Source of the DNA: Hyphomicrobiales bacterium | Lineage (GTDB): Bacteria; Pseudomonadota; Alphaproteobacteria; Rhizobiales; Xanthobacteraceae | Assembly (NCBI GenBank): GCA_013911975.1 | Contig: JACESF010000032.1 | Coordinates: forward strand, 1 to 43,646 | Direction of reading: 5' to 3' | Length of the DNA: 43,646 bases | In this document: in pieces, positions 1 to 8,185 of the stretch | How positions within the stretch are numbered: position 1 is the first letter of the stretch | How the letters are laid out: the number at the start of each line of letters is the position of its first letter | Program-made: the position numbers and the translations under genes | Notes under the pieces: model-generated | What the model was told of the DNA's origin: nothing | Databases searched by the model: none | The model's input: the letters and a program-made list of their open reading frames with translations, nothing else

Positions 1-885
1 CCCTGGCGGCGGGCGCCGGGCGCGCGGCCGCTGGCCGCGCCGTCCGTGCGGCGGCGCGCCTATGAGGCGGGTGTGCCGCTCCAGTTCGTGGGCGGCACGG
101 GGCCGGAGGGGCGCATCACCCATGGGGATCTCGACCGCATGCTGGCGGGGGGCGAAGCCCTTCGGCCCGCCGCGCAGCCGGCGGACTTGGTGGAGGACAT
201 GCCGGTCATCGGCCTCAGGCGAAAGATCGCCGAGCGCATGCAGGACACCAAGCGGCGCATCCCCCATTTCTCTTATATCGAGGAAGTCGACGTCACCGCG
301 CTGGAGGACCTGCGCAAGGCGCTGAACGAGCGCCACGGCAAGGCCCGCCCGCGCCTGACGCTCCTGCCCTTCCTGGTGCGGGCGCTGGCGCGGACGCTGC
401 CGGAATTCCCGGGCCTCAATGCCCGCTATGACGACGAGGCGGGCGTGCTGCGCAAGCATTCCGCGCTGCATGTGGGCATCGCGACCCAGACGCCCGCCGG
501 CCTCGTGGTGCCCGTGCTGCGCCATGCGGAGGGGCTCGACCTGTGGGCCTGCGCCGCCGGCATCTCCGCGCTTGCCGAGGCGGCGCGCGAGGGGCGCAGC
601 GGGCGGGAGGATCTTTCCGGCTCCACCCTCACCATCACCAGTCTCGGGGCGCTGGGCGGGCTCGCGACCACGCCCGTCATCAATGCGCCGGAAGTGGCCA
701 TCGTGGGGGTCAACAAGATCGCGGTGCGGCCGGTCTATGTGGAGGGCGGCGGCTTCGTGCCCCGCAAGATCATGAACCTCTCCTCCTCCTTCGACCACCG
801 CGTGGTGGACGGCTTCGTGGCGGCGGAATTCGTGCAGCGCCTGCGCTCCCTGCTGGAGCAGCCTGCCACCTTGTTCGTGGAGTGA
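1..885 (+). CDS. 2-oxo acid dehydrogenase E2 (dihydrolipoamide acyltransferase), 5'-truncated by window edge
   Basis: This is the C-terminal 294 residues of an E2 subunit, which transfers the acyl group from lipoyl-lysine to CoA in a cytoplasmic 2-oxo acid dehydrogenase complex. The frame is open to base 1, so the start and the lipoyl domain lie upstream; a GTG at 46 is internal. Visible residues 12-45 form the peripheral E3-binding domain (PSVRRRAYEAGV, then GTGPEGRITHGDL), preceded by the end of an Ala/Pro-rich linker. The rest is the acyltransferase domain, ending with the catalytic DHRVVDG motif (His266 and Asp270 of the visible part). The E3 gene begins 3 bp after the stop, so E1 genes are probably upstream. 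Whether the substrate is pyruvate, acetoin or a branched-chain oxo acid cannot be told from this fragment. Confidence 0.93.
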   Translation, partial: PWRRAPGARPLAAPSVRRRAYEAGVPLQFVGGTGPEGRITHGDLDRMLAGGEALRPAAQPADLVEDMPVIGLRRKIAERMQDTKRRIPHFSYIEEVDVTALEDLRKALNERHGKARPRLTLLPFLVRALARTLPEFPGLNARYDDEAGVLRKHSALHVGIATQTPAGLVVPVLRHAEGLDLWACAAGISALAEAAREGRSGREDLSGSTLTITSLGALGGLATTPVINAPEVAIVGVNKIAVRPVYVEGGGFVPRKIMNLSSSFDHRVVDGFVAAEFVQRLRSLLEQPATLFVE

Positions 886-888
886 GCG

Positions 889-2280
889 ATGACGACGGCA
901 TTGACGGCGCGCCTGCTGGTGGTGGGCGGCGGGCCCGGCGGCTATGTGGCCGCCATCCGCGCGGGCCAGCTCGGCATCGAGACCATTCTAGTGGACGAGG
1001 GCGGGCTCGGGGGCACCTGCCTCCAGCGCGGCTGCATTCCCTCCAAGGCGCTCATCGAGGTGGCGTCCCGCTTCGCCCATCTGCGGGCGGCGGCGGCGGG
1101 CACGGACCCCGCCGGGCTGCGGACCGGCGTGCCGAGCGTGGACTTCGCGCAGACGCTGGCCTGGAAGGACGGCATCGTCGCGCGCCTCTCGGGCGGCGTC
1201 GGCGCGCTGCTGCGCCGGGCGAAGGTGCGGCACCTTTCGGGCCGCGCGGTCTTCAGCGACGCCAAGACCTGCACCGTGGAGACGGCCGAGGGCACCTTCA
1301 CCGTGTCGGCGGAGACGGTGGTGCTCGCCACCGGCTCAGTGCCCGTGGAGGTGCCGGGCCTGCCGTTCGGCGGCGATGTCCTCTCCTCCACGGAGGCGCT
1401 CGCGCTTCCCGAGCTTCCCGCGCGCCTCGCCGTGGTGGGGGCGGGCTATATCGGCCTCGAACTGGGCATCGCCTTCGCCAAGCTCGGCGTCGCCGTGAGC
1501 ATCGTCGAGCGGCAGGACCGCATCCTGCCGCTCTATGACCGCAAGCTCACCGACCCCGTGCGCCGCAGCCTGGAGCGGCTGGGCGTGTCCCTCCATCTGT
1601 CCGCCCGCGCGCTCGGCCATTCCGGCGGCGTGCTGCGGGTGGAGGCGGCGGACGGCGCCCAACTCGACATTCCCGCCGACAAGGTGCTGAGCACGGTGGG
1701 CCGCCGCGCGCGGCTGGAAGGCTTCGGCCTGGAGGCCATGGCGGTGGACGTGAAGGACGGCCGCATCCTCGTGGACGACCAATGCAGCACCTCCATGCGC
1801 GGCGTGTTCGCCATCGGCGACGCGGTAGGCGAGCCCATGCTGGCCCACAAGGCCACGGCCCAGGGTGAGATGGTGGCGGAGATCGTCGCCGGCCATCGCC
1901 GACGCTTCGACCCCGCCGCCATTCCCGCCGTCTGCTTCACCGATCCCGAGATCGTCTCCGTGGGCCTGTCGCCCGATGAGGCGGGCGGCCCGGAGCGCGC
2001 CTTGGTGGGCACCTTCCCCTTCCTCGCCAACGGCCGCGCGCTGACGCTCGAATCGGAGGCCGGTTTCGTGCGCGTGGTGGCGCGGCGGGAGGACCATGTG
2101 GTGGTGGGCGTGCAGGCGGTGGGCGTGCATGTGAGCGAACTGTCCGCCGCCTTCGTCAGCGCCATCGAGATGAGCGCGCGGCTGGAGGACGTGGCGGGCA
2201 TGATCCATGCCCATCCCACCCTCGGCGAAGCCTTCCACGAGGCGGCGTTGGGCGCGCTCGGCCACGCGCTCCACGCCTGA
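889..2280 (+). CDS. lpdA: Dihydrolipoamide dehydrogenase (E3)
   Basis: A 463-residue FAD-dependent E3 that reoxidises dihydrolipoamide with NAD+. The N-terminal FAD site is GGGPGGY (residues 13-19). The redox-active disulfide is in GGTCLQRGCIPSK (Cys44 and Cys49). A second Rossmann motif (VVGAGYIGLELG) binds NAD. The C-terminal catalytic dyad is in HPTLGE (His442 and Glu447). Length is normal for the family. It sits 3 bp behind the E2 gene, so it is the dedicated E3 of that complex rather than a housekeeping copy; this is inferred from position. All catalytic residues are present. Confidence 0.95.
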   Translation: MTTALTARLLVVGGGPGGYVAAIRAGQLGIETILVDEGGLGGTCLQRGCIPSKALIEVASRFAHLRAAAAGTDPAGLRTGVPSVDFAQTLAWKDGIVARLSGGVGALLRRAKVRHLSGRAVFSDAKTCTVETAEGTFTVSAETVVLATGSVPVEVPGLPFGGDVLSSTEALALPELPARLAVVGAGYIGLELGIAFAKLGVAVSIVERQDRILPLYDRKLTDPVRRSLERLGVSLHLSARALGHSGGVLRVEAADGAQLDIPADKVLSTVGRRARLEGFGLEAMAVDVKDGRILVDDQCSTSMRGVFAIGDAVGEPMLAHKATAQGEMVAEIVAGHRRRFDPAAIPAVCFTDPEIVSVGLSPDEAGGPERALVGTFPFLANGRALTLESEAGFVRVVARREDHVVVGVQAVGVHVSELSAAFVSAIEMSARLEDVAGMIHAHPTLGEAFHEAALGALGHALHA

Positions 2281-2288
2281 GGAATTTT

Positions 2289-2320
2289 GTACGAAAAAAG
2301 GAATGCTTTTCCGAAATAGG
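2289..2320 (-). promoter_or_regulatory. Operator-like 32-bp element, copy 1 (upstream of aldolase gene)
   Basis: Read on the minus strand, this AT-rich island in very GC-rich DNA begins CCTATTTCGGAA and matches the element at 10114-10145 at 23 of 32 positions by eye. It lies 53 bp before the ATG at 2374. The recurrence at three catabolic promoters suggests a regulator site, most likely for the IclR protein encoded at 6350-7219. The protein-site link is inference. Confidence 0.55.
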
Positions 2321-2373
2321 TGTTTTATCGTCCCGGAAAAGCAACGGAGCGCCCGCTCCGAATGGGAGGAAAA

Positions 2374-3081
2374 ATGGATTCCGTGATCTACACGCGCGTG
2401 CCCGAATGCCCTGCGGACCTGCTGGAGGAAGTGGCGAAATATCCCGTTTCCGACCTGCACGAGGCGCTCGGTCCCGTGGAGGGGCGCATGCAGCTCATGA
2501 GCCCGCGCATGCGGCCCATCGCGCCCGGCCAGAAGGTGGTGGGGCAGGCGGTGACGTCCTACAATTTCCCGGGCGACAACCTCATGATCCACGCCGCCCT
2601 GAACATCGCCCAGAAGGGCCATGTGCTGGTGCTGGTGAATGGCGGCGGCACCCACGGCGCGCTGTGGGGCGACGTGGCGGCGAACTTCGCCAAGCAGAAG
2701 GGCATCGCCGGCATCGTGGTGGACGGCCCGGCGCGTGACACGGGCGCGCTGCGCGAGATCGGCTCGCTCACCTGGTCCACCTCAATCTCCTCCAGCCATC
2801 CCGAGAAGCGCGGCCCCGGCGCGGTGAATGTGCCCGTGGTGTGCGACGGCGTGCGGGTGGACCCGGGCGACGTGATCGTGGCGGACGACGACGGCGTGCT
2901 CGCCATTCCGCTGCGCTCCCTGGAGCGGGCGGTGAAGGGCGCGCGCGAGCGCAACGAGAAGGAAATGGGCCTGCGGCGCAAGCTCCAGGACGGCGCCTCG
3001 CTGTTCGAGCTTCTCCAGATGGGCCGCAACGTGGAAGCGGCGGGCGTGAGCGTGCGCGACGCCGTCTGGACCGACGCCTGA
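2374..3081 (+). CDS. RraA-like aldolase/decarboxylase (HMG/CHA aldolase family)
   Basis: A 235-residue protein of the RraA-like fold. Many relatives are class II 4-hydroxy-4-methyl-2-oxoglutarate / 4-carboxy-4-hydroxy-2-oxoadipate aldolases that also decarboxylate oxaloacetate; the name RraA (RNase E regulator) is only the fold's historical label. Visible motifs are GGGTHGALWGDVAAN, the metal-binding and catalytic ARD in VVDGPARDTGAL, and DPGDVIVADDDGV. The start at 2374 is preferred because GGAGGAAAA directly precedes ATG; an in-frame upstream start at 2320 would add 18 unconserved-looking residues. An operator-like element lies in the leader. With the TRAP transporter downstream it suggests use of an oxo- or hydroxy-acid, but the substrate is unknown. 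Confidence 0.85.
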   Translation: MDSVIYTRVPECPADLLEEVAKYPVSDLHEALGPVEGRMQLMSPRMRPIAPGQKVVGQAVTSYNFPGDNLMIHAALNIAQKGHVLVLVNGGGTHGALWGDVAANFAKQKGIAGIVVDGPARDTGALREIGSLTWSTSISSSHPEKRGPGAVNVPVVCDGVRVDPGDVIVADDDGVLAIPLRSLERAVKGARERNEKEMGLRRKLQDGASLFELLQMGRNVEAAGVSVRDAVWTDA

Positions 3082-3238
3082 CCCAGTCATGATCGCCGCC
3101 GCCTGAGGGCGTCGCGGCCGGCCGAAGACGGCTCCAGCGGGGCAGGTGCGCCCGCCCCGAATGCCCCCGCGCGCCCGTCGCGCGGGGCCCCAAGGCTCGA
3201 CATCAAGTCGCCGAACAAAAGCCAAGCCGGAGGAAACC

Positions 3239-4246
3239 ATGGATCTCAAGCTGAACAGGCGCGCTCTGCTGCGCGCGGGCCTCGCGGCCGGTGTCGCCGC
3301 AACCGTCATCGGCCGCCCGCACATCGCGAAGGCGGCGGGCGTTACGCTCAAGCTCGCCCAGCCGGACAGCGTGCAGCACCCGTTCCAGAAGATGTTCGAG
3401 GAGTTCGGCAAGTCGGTGGAGGAGCGCACCGGCGGCGAAGTCCGCGTGCGCGTCTATGGCGGCGGCCAGCTCGGCAGTTCCGCCAACATCGTCTCCGGCG
3501 TCAGCACGGGCACCGTGGACATGGTGGTGCACACCGCCGGGTTCTTCTCATCCTACTATCCGAAGATGCAGATCCTCGACCTGCCCTTCGTGTTCCCCAA
3601 TGGGGACGTGGCGGTGCGCGTGCTGGAAGGGCCTGTGGGCAAGGCCATCTTCGCCAGCCTGGACGAGAAGTCCGTCACCGGCCTGTGCTGGGGGCATCAC
3701 GGCTGGCGGGTCATGGAGACCAACGGCAAGCCCATCGTCCAGCCCGCCGACCTCGACCGCATGAAAATCCGCATCCAGCAGAGCCCCATGTTCGCCGCCA
3801 TGTTCAAGGCGGTGGGGGCGGTGCCGGTGGTGCTGGATGTGGCGGAACTCTATCTCGCTTTGTCGCAGAACGCGGTGCAGGGCATGGAAATCCCGCTGGC
3901 GTCCCTGGTGGCCTCCAAGCTCAACGAGGTTGTATCCTACGTCTCGCTGACGAACCACGTCTACAACGCCTCCGCGCTGCTCATGAACAAGCCCAAGTTC
4001 GACAGCCTGGGGCCGAAGAACGGCGCCATCCTGCGCGAGCTCGCGGGCGGGCTCTCCGTCACCTGGCGCAAGGTGGCGGCGGAAAGCTCGGATGCCGCCC
4101 GCAAGGTGTGCGAGGAGAAGGGCATCAAGTTCAACACGGTGGACCACCGCCCGTTCCGCGAGCGCATGCAGCCCGTCTATGACGAGTTCCGCCCCGTGCT
4201 CGGCGCCGACCTTGTGGACATGGTGCTGAAGGAAACCGCCACCTGA
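3239..4246 (+). CDS. TRAP transporter solute-binding protein (DctP family)
   Basis: A 335-residue periplasmic binding protein for a carboxylate-type solute. The N-terminus has twin arginines (Arg7-Arg8 in NRRALLRAG) followed by a hydrophobic stretch ending near AKAAG, so Tat export is likely. The body shows DctP hallmarks: GGGQLGSS, then LDLPFVF, and the segment MKIRIQQSPMF that carries the Arg expected to bind the substrate carboxylate. The start at 3239 follows a GGAGGAAACC ribosome site. The fused membrane subunit follows 115 bp downstream, making a complete TRAP system. Its place between an aldolase and an IclR regulator implies it imports the compound this island degrades. Confidence 0.92.
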   Translation: MDLKLNRRALLRAGLAAGVAATVIGRPHIAKAAGVTLKLAQPDSVQHPFQKMFEEFGKSVEERTGGEVRVRVYGGGQLGSSANIVSGVSTGTVDMVVHTAGFFSSYYPKMQILDLPFVFPNGDVAVRVLEGPVGKAIFASLDEKSVTGLCWGHHGWRVMETNGKPIVQPADLDRMKIRIQQSPMFAAMFKAVGAVPVVLDVAELYLALSQNAVQGMEIPLASLVASKLNEVVSYVSLTNHVYNASALLMNKPKFDSLGPKNGAILRELAGGLSVTWRKVAAESSDAARKVCEEKGIKFNTVDHRPFRERMQPVYDEFRPVLGADLVDMVLKETAT

Positions 4247-4361
4247 CGCATTCCGGCGGGCGGGCGGCCTCCGGCCACCCGCGTCCGCGCATCCCGCAAC
4301 CCGTCCCGATGCGGGCGCCCGGACGGGCGCGCCGCGCGCCGTTCAGCGGAAGGCTCCGGTC

Positions 4362-6242
4362 ATGTCCCACATGGAATCCCTCTCGCAGGGGCACGGCGCG
4401 TCCCCGGCGGCCGCCACGCTGCGCCTGCCGCGACTGTTCGACGCGACCCTCGATCTGGTGGTCCTCTCCGCTTTGGTGGCCCAGCTCTGCATCACGCTCG
4501 CCAGCGTCACGCTGCGGGCGCTGACCCATACGAGCATCCTGTGGGCGGACGACAGCGCCAAGCTCACCTTGCCGGTCGTCGCCTTCCTGGGCGGCGCGGT
4601 GGCCTATCGGCGCGGGCAGCATGCCTCCATCACGGCGGGCATCTCGGCCCTGCCGCCGTTCGGCCAGGACGTGTGCCGAGTGCTGGTGGAATATCTGGTT
4701 CTGGTGGTGACGGTGGCGGCGGGCCTCGCCTCCATCGGCCTGTTCCGCAGCCGCCTGGGCGAGGTGCTGCCCATGCTGGGCCTGTCCGGCGCCTGGTCCG
4801 TGGTGCCCTTCACGCTGGGCATGGTGGTGGTGGCGCTCACCGCGCTGGAGCGGCTGACCGGCTACGGGCGCGCGGCGCTGCTGGCGGCGGTGGGCGTGCT
4901 CGCCGTCGCCGCGCTCGGCCTCTGGGCGGTGTGGGACATCTGGGCGGACATCTTCGCCTCCGACCATGCGCTGCCGCTCATCATCGGCATCTTCGCCCTG
5001 GCGGTGCTGCTCTCCATGCCGGTGGGCCTTGCCCTGATGCTGACGACGCTGGCCTTCCTCGCCTCCACCGACATCCCGGTCATCGCGCTCCCGCAGAACA
5101 TGCTGGACGCCAACAGCAATTTCATCCTGCTCTCGCTGCCCTTCTTCATCCTGGCAGGCGCGGTGATGGAGCAGGGCGGGATCAGCGTGAGGTTCGTGCA
5201 GTTCGCCATGGCGCTGGTGGGCCATCTGCGCGGCGGGCTGCTCCAGGTGGTGGTGATCACCATCTATCTCATCTCCGGCATTTCCGGGTCCAAGGCGGCT
5301 GATGTGGCGGCGGTGGGCTCGGTGATGAAGGCGGAGCTCGAGAAGCGGGGCTATTCCGCCCGCGAAGGCGCTGCCGTGCTGTCCGCCTCCGCCGCCATGG
5401 CGGAGACCATCCCGCCCTCCATCGCCATGCTGGTGCTGGGCTCGGTGACGCCCATCTCCATCGGCACCCTGTTCATGGCCGGGCTGTTGCCCGCTGCCGT
5501 GATCGCGGTGTTCCTCATGGTGCTCATCTACGCGCTGGCGCGGCGCCGGGGCGAGGTGGCCTCGCCGCGCGTCTCGGCCGGGGCGCTCGGCCGCAGTGCC
5601 GCCTCCGCCATCCTGCCGCTGGCCATGCCGGTCTTCATGGTGCTGGGCATCAAGTTCGGCTTCGCGACGCCCACCGAGATCTCCGCCTTCGCGGTGGCCT
5701 ACGGCCTCGTGCTCGCGCTGCTGGTCTACCGGGCGCTGGACGTGCGCATGCTGGTGCGGGTGGGCATCAATGCCGGGGTTCTGTCCGGCATGGTCCTGTT
5801 CATCGTCGCGGCGGCGGGCGCCTTCGGCTGGACGCTCTCGGCGGCCGACCTGCACACCCAGCTCATCGACCTGCTGGCGCTCGCCGGCAACAACCACACC
5901 ATCTTCATGCTGGGCTCCATCCTGCTGCTGATGGTGGTGGGGGCGCTGCTGGAGGGCCTGCCGGCGCTGATCATCCTCGGCCCGGTCCTGCTGCCCATCG
6001 CCACGGGCCTCGGCATCGACGCGGTGCACTACGGCATCGTCATGATCCTCGCCATGGGCGTGGGCATCTTCATGCCGCCCATCGGCATCGGCTTCTACAT
6101 TTCCTGCGCCGTGATGGGCTCCAGCGTGGAGCGCACGTCGCAGGCCATGACGCCCTATTTCCTCACGCTTCTGGCCGGCGTCCTCACCATCGCCTTCGTG
6201 CCCTGGTTCACCCATGTGGTGCCCCGCCTGTTCGCCGGCTGA
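4362..6242 (+). CDS. TRAP transporter fused small and large permease (DctQM)
   Basis: A 626-residue polytopic inner-membrane protein that fuses the small (DctQ) and large (DctM) TRAP subunits. Residues about 20-165 hold four hydrophobic segments of DctQ type, including the membrane-entry segment around SILWADDSAKLTLP. A linking helix follows, and from about 200 the DctM domain runs to the end with LSMPVGLALML, LSLPFFILAGAVME and SGSKAADVAAVGSVM. DctM uses an ion gradient to move solute delivered by the binding protein. The start at 4362 has GGAAGG 8 bp upstream; a second ATG at 4371 is possible. No separate dctQ gene exists here, so the fusion accounts for the whole membrane part. Confidence 0.92.
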   Translation: MSHMESLSQGHGASPAAATLRLPRLFDATLDLVVLSALVAQLCITLASVTLRALTHTSILWADDSAKLTLPVVAFLGGAVAYRRGQHASITAGISALPPFGQDVCRVLVEYLVLVVTVAAGLASIGLFRSRLGEVLPMLGLSGAWSVVPFTLGMVVVALTALERLTGYGRAALLAAVGVLAVAALGLWAVWDIWADIFASDHALPLIIGIFALAVLLSMPVGLALMLTTLAFLASTDIPVIALPQNMLDANSNFILLSLPFFILAGAVMEQGGISVRFVQFAMALVGHLRGGLLQVVVITIYLISGISGSKAADVAAVGSVMKAELEKRGYSAREGAAVLSASAAMAETIPPSIAMLVLGSVTPISIGTLFMAGLLPAAVIAVFLMVLIYALARRRGEVASPRVSAGALGRSAASAILPLAMPVFMVLGIKFGFATPTEISAFAVAYGLVLALLVYRALDVRMLVRVGINAGVLSGMVLFIVAAAGAFGWTLSAADLHTQLIDLLALAGNNHTIFMLGSILLLMVVGALLEGLPALIILGPVLLPIATGLGIDAVHYGIVMILAMGVGIFMPPIGIGFYISCAVMGSSVERTSQAMTPYFLTLLAGVLTIAFVPWFTHVVPRLFAG

Positions 6243-6349
6243 CAGGCTGCGTCGCAGCATGGGGAACGCTTTCGCGCCGCTCGATTTCCCTCTATATGCC
6301 GAAGGGTTCGGCGCGTGCGGGCGCCGGGCTCGGGGAGAGGCGGAAAGGC

Positions 6350-7219
6350 GTGCAGGAGAACGACGACAAGCAGTCCGGCCCGCGTTCCGTGCTCCGGGTC
6401 ATGAATGTGCTGGCCATGCTCGCCGACAGCACCGAGGGCAAGACGCTGGCCGCCCTGAGCGACCAGCTCGATTTGCCCAAGACCAGCCTGTTCAGCCTGC
6501 TGAAGGCGCTGGAGGCCGGCGGCTATATCCGTAATGCGGCGGGGCGGTATCTGCTCGGGGCCGAGGCCCTGAAGCTGGGATCCAGCCTGCGCCAGGCCAG
6601 CGCCTTCCCGCGCTGCGCGCGGCCGACCCTGGAATGGCTCGCCTCGGAGACCGAGGAGACCATCCTTCTGGGCGTGCTGGCCGAGAGCGGCCACGAGGTG
6701 ACGTATGTGGACGTCATCGAATCCGAGAAGCTGCTGCGCTTCGCGGTGCGGGTGGGCAACCGCCGCCCGCTCTACTGCACCGCCGCCGGAAACGTGCTGC
6801 TGGCCTTCATGACCGACGCGGAGCGCGCCGCCTATCTGGACGCGACGCCCTTCGTCCGCTTTACCCCGCGTACCGTGGATCGCGCGGAGCTGGACGAGCG
6901 CATCGCCCAGATCCGGCAGACCGGCGTGGTGTTCGACATCGATGGACTGATCGACGGGGCGAGCGGGGTGGCCGGCGCGGTGTTCGACGAGAGCGGCACC
7001 GTGCGCTGCTCCATCACCATCGCCGGGCCCACCATCCGCCTGCGGGACCATCTGGACCATTTCACCGGGCTGGTGCGCACCGCCGCCGAGGAATTGTCCC
7101 GCATCCTGAACTATCGCGGCCCGTTCCCGCCCGGCAGCGCAGCGGTGATGCCCGAAGCACCGCCCGAGCCCACGGCGCGCAAGCGCGGCCGCCCGAAATC
7201 CGGCGCCGCGCGCGGATAG
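6350..7219 (+). CDS. IclR-family transcriptional regulator with C-terminal AT-hook-like tail
   Basis: A DNA-binding regulator with an N-terminal winged helix-turn-helix (about residues 12-75) and a C-terminal IclR effector domain (about 90-255). I prefer the GTG at 6350, which has GGGGAGAGG 9 bp upstream and gives 289 residues; an ATG at 6296 in the same frame has no ribosome site. The protein ends in a basic tail with KRGRPK (278-283), which resembles an AT-hook minor-groove-binding motif and is unusual for this family. It lies 107 bp behind the TRAP permease, same strand. It is the best candidate to bind the shared elements at 2289, 10114 and 16857 and so to control the island. Confidence 0.9.
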   Translation: MQENDDKQSGPRSVLRVMNVLAMLADSTEGKTLAALSDQLDLPKTSLFSLLKALEAGGYIRNAAGRYLLGAEALKLGSSLRQASAFPRCARPTLEWLASETEETILLGVLAESGHEVTYVDVIESEKLLRFAVRVGNRRPLYCTAAGNVLLAFMTDAERAAYLDATPFVRFTPRTVDRAELDERIAQIRQTGVVFDIDGLIDGASGVAGAVFDESGTVRCSITIAGPTIRLRDHLDHFTGLVRTAAEELSRILNYRGPFPPGSAAVMPEAPPEPTARKRGRPKSGAARG

Positions 7220-7230
7220 GCAAGGACATC

Positions 7231-7300
7231 GTCATGGCCGGACTTGATCCGGCCATCCACGCGGTGCCGCCGGGCGGTCATGTCAAAGGCCCGGCATGAC
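7231..7300. repeat. Palindromic intergenic repeat, Rhizobiales RIME-like
   Basis: A 70-bp non-coding element between two convergent genes. It starts GTCATGGCCGG and ends CCGGCATGAC, giving terminal inverted repeats. Inside it the arms ATGGCCGGA and TCCGGCCAT (7234-7256) form a 9-bp hairpin with a 5-nt loop. The wording resembles the dispersed palindromes often seen between genes in Rhizobiales genomes; that resemblance is from memory. It may also act as a bidirectional terminator. Confidence 0.6.
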
Positions 7301-7323
7301 CGCTGAAGCGAGCCTACGTCAGC

Positions 7324-8184
7324 CTAGAAGCCGTAGAGACGCGCCGGATTTTCCACGAGCACCCGGTGCAGCAGCCCGGCGTCGGGGAGCCAGTCCGCCA
7401 GACGGTCGAACAGCACGGTGGTATTCGGCATCTCCCCCTGGAAATGGGGATGCGGCCAGTCCGATCCCCAGACCAGGCGGTCGGGTGCCGTCTCGATCAG
7501 GGCCTGGGCGAACGGCGCGAGGTCGGGATAGGGCGGGGGCAAGGCGGAGCAGTGGTAGGCCGCCGAGAGCTTCGCCCAGGCCCGCTCCGAGCGCATGAGC
7601 CGCAGCAGCGCCTGGAAGGCGGGCTGGCCGATGCCCCCGGCGGCGGGGATCCCTGCGAAATGGTCGATCACGACAGGGCAGGGCAGGGCGGCGAGCCGGT
7701 CCTCCAGCGCCACCATCTGCGCCGGGGACAGCATGAATTGCAGGTGCCAGCCCCGCTCCGCCAGCCGGTGCGCCAGCGCCTCCACCCCGTCGAGGCCGGG
7801 GCCACCGGGATGGGTGGCGATGACGCGCGCGCCCCGCGCGCCCGCTTCGTGCAATCGGTCCAGTTCCGCGTCCGGCACATCAGGGCGCACCACCACCACC
7901 GCGCGGGCGGGGCGCCCCATTTCGGGCAAAGCGGCGAGGAGGCGGGAATTGTCCAGGCCGTAGACGCTGGCCTGGATCACCACCACCCGTTCGATACCCA
8001 GAGTGTCCGCCAGATGGCGGAAGGCCGCCGGGCTCGCGTCCGGCGGGGTATAGGCACGCTCGGGCACATAGGGATAGGCGTCCGGCGGGCCGAAGATGTG
8101 GATGTGGCAGTCCGTGGCGCCCGCCGGCGCGGTGAGGCGCGGCGGGCGGGGCGCGGGATCGGGCGGCCGGCAGGGCGCGGTCAT
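7324..8184 (-). CDS. Amidohydrolase of the LigI-like (2-pyrone-4,6-dicarboxylate hydrolase) group
   Basis: A 286-residue TIM-barrel hydrolase of the amidohydrolase-2 type. The HxH motif is DCHIHIFGP (His27 and His29), a conserved His follows in VVIDHFAG, and the catalytic Asp is Asp242 in WGSDWPHP. These fit the group with 2-pyrone-4,6-dicarboxylate lactonase and related ring- or lactone-opening hydrolases. The ATG at 8184 is separated from the upstream monooxygenase stop by one base, so translation is coupled; longer frames reach back into that gene and are unlikely. It is the last gene of the flavin reductase-monooxygenase-hydrolase operon and probably hydrolyses the product of the oxygenase. 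The exact substrate is unknown. Confidence 0.85.
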   Translation of the reverse strand: MTAPCRPPDPAPRPPRLTAPAGATDCHIHIFGPPDAYPYVPERAYTPPDASPAAFRHLADTLGIERVVVIQASVYGLDNSRLLAALPEMGRPARAVVVVRPDVPDAELDRLHEAGARGARVIATHPGGPGLDGVEALAHRLAERGWHLQFMLSPAQMVALEDRLAALPCPVVIDHFAGIPAAGGIGQPAFQALLRLMRSERAWAKLSAAYHCSALPPPYPDLAPFAQALIETAPDRLVWGSDWPHPHFQGEMPNTTVLFDRLADWLPDAGLLHRVLVENPARLYGF

Positions 8185-8185
8185 G

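Noticed and set aside
2374..3081. Regulator of RNase E activity (RraA) in the strict sense
   Set aside because: The aldolase active-site ARD motif and the catabolic setting fit an RraA-like enzyme better.
4256..4291. GC-rich hairpin between DctP and the permease genes
   Set aside because: The arms mismatch and there is no T-run; not distinguishable from GC background.
4131..6260. Long antisense open frame (about 700 codons, His/Gly/Arg-rich) opposite the TRAP permease
   Set aside because: Mirror frame of a high-GC gene; composition is abnormal (His, Gln, Asp runs), there is no domain, and the plus strand has a clear permease.
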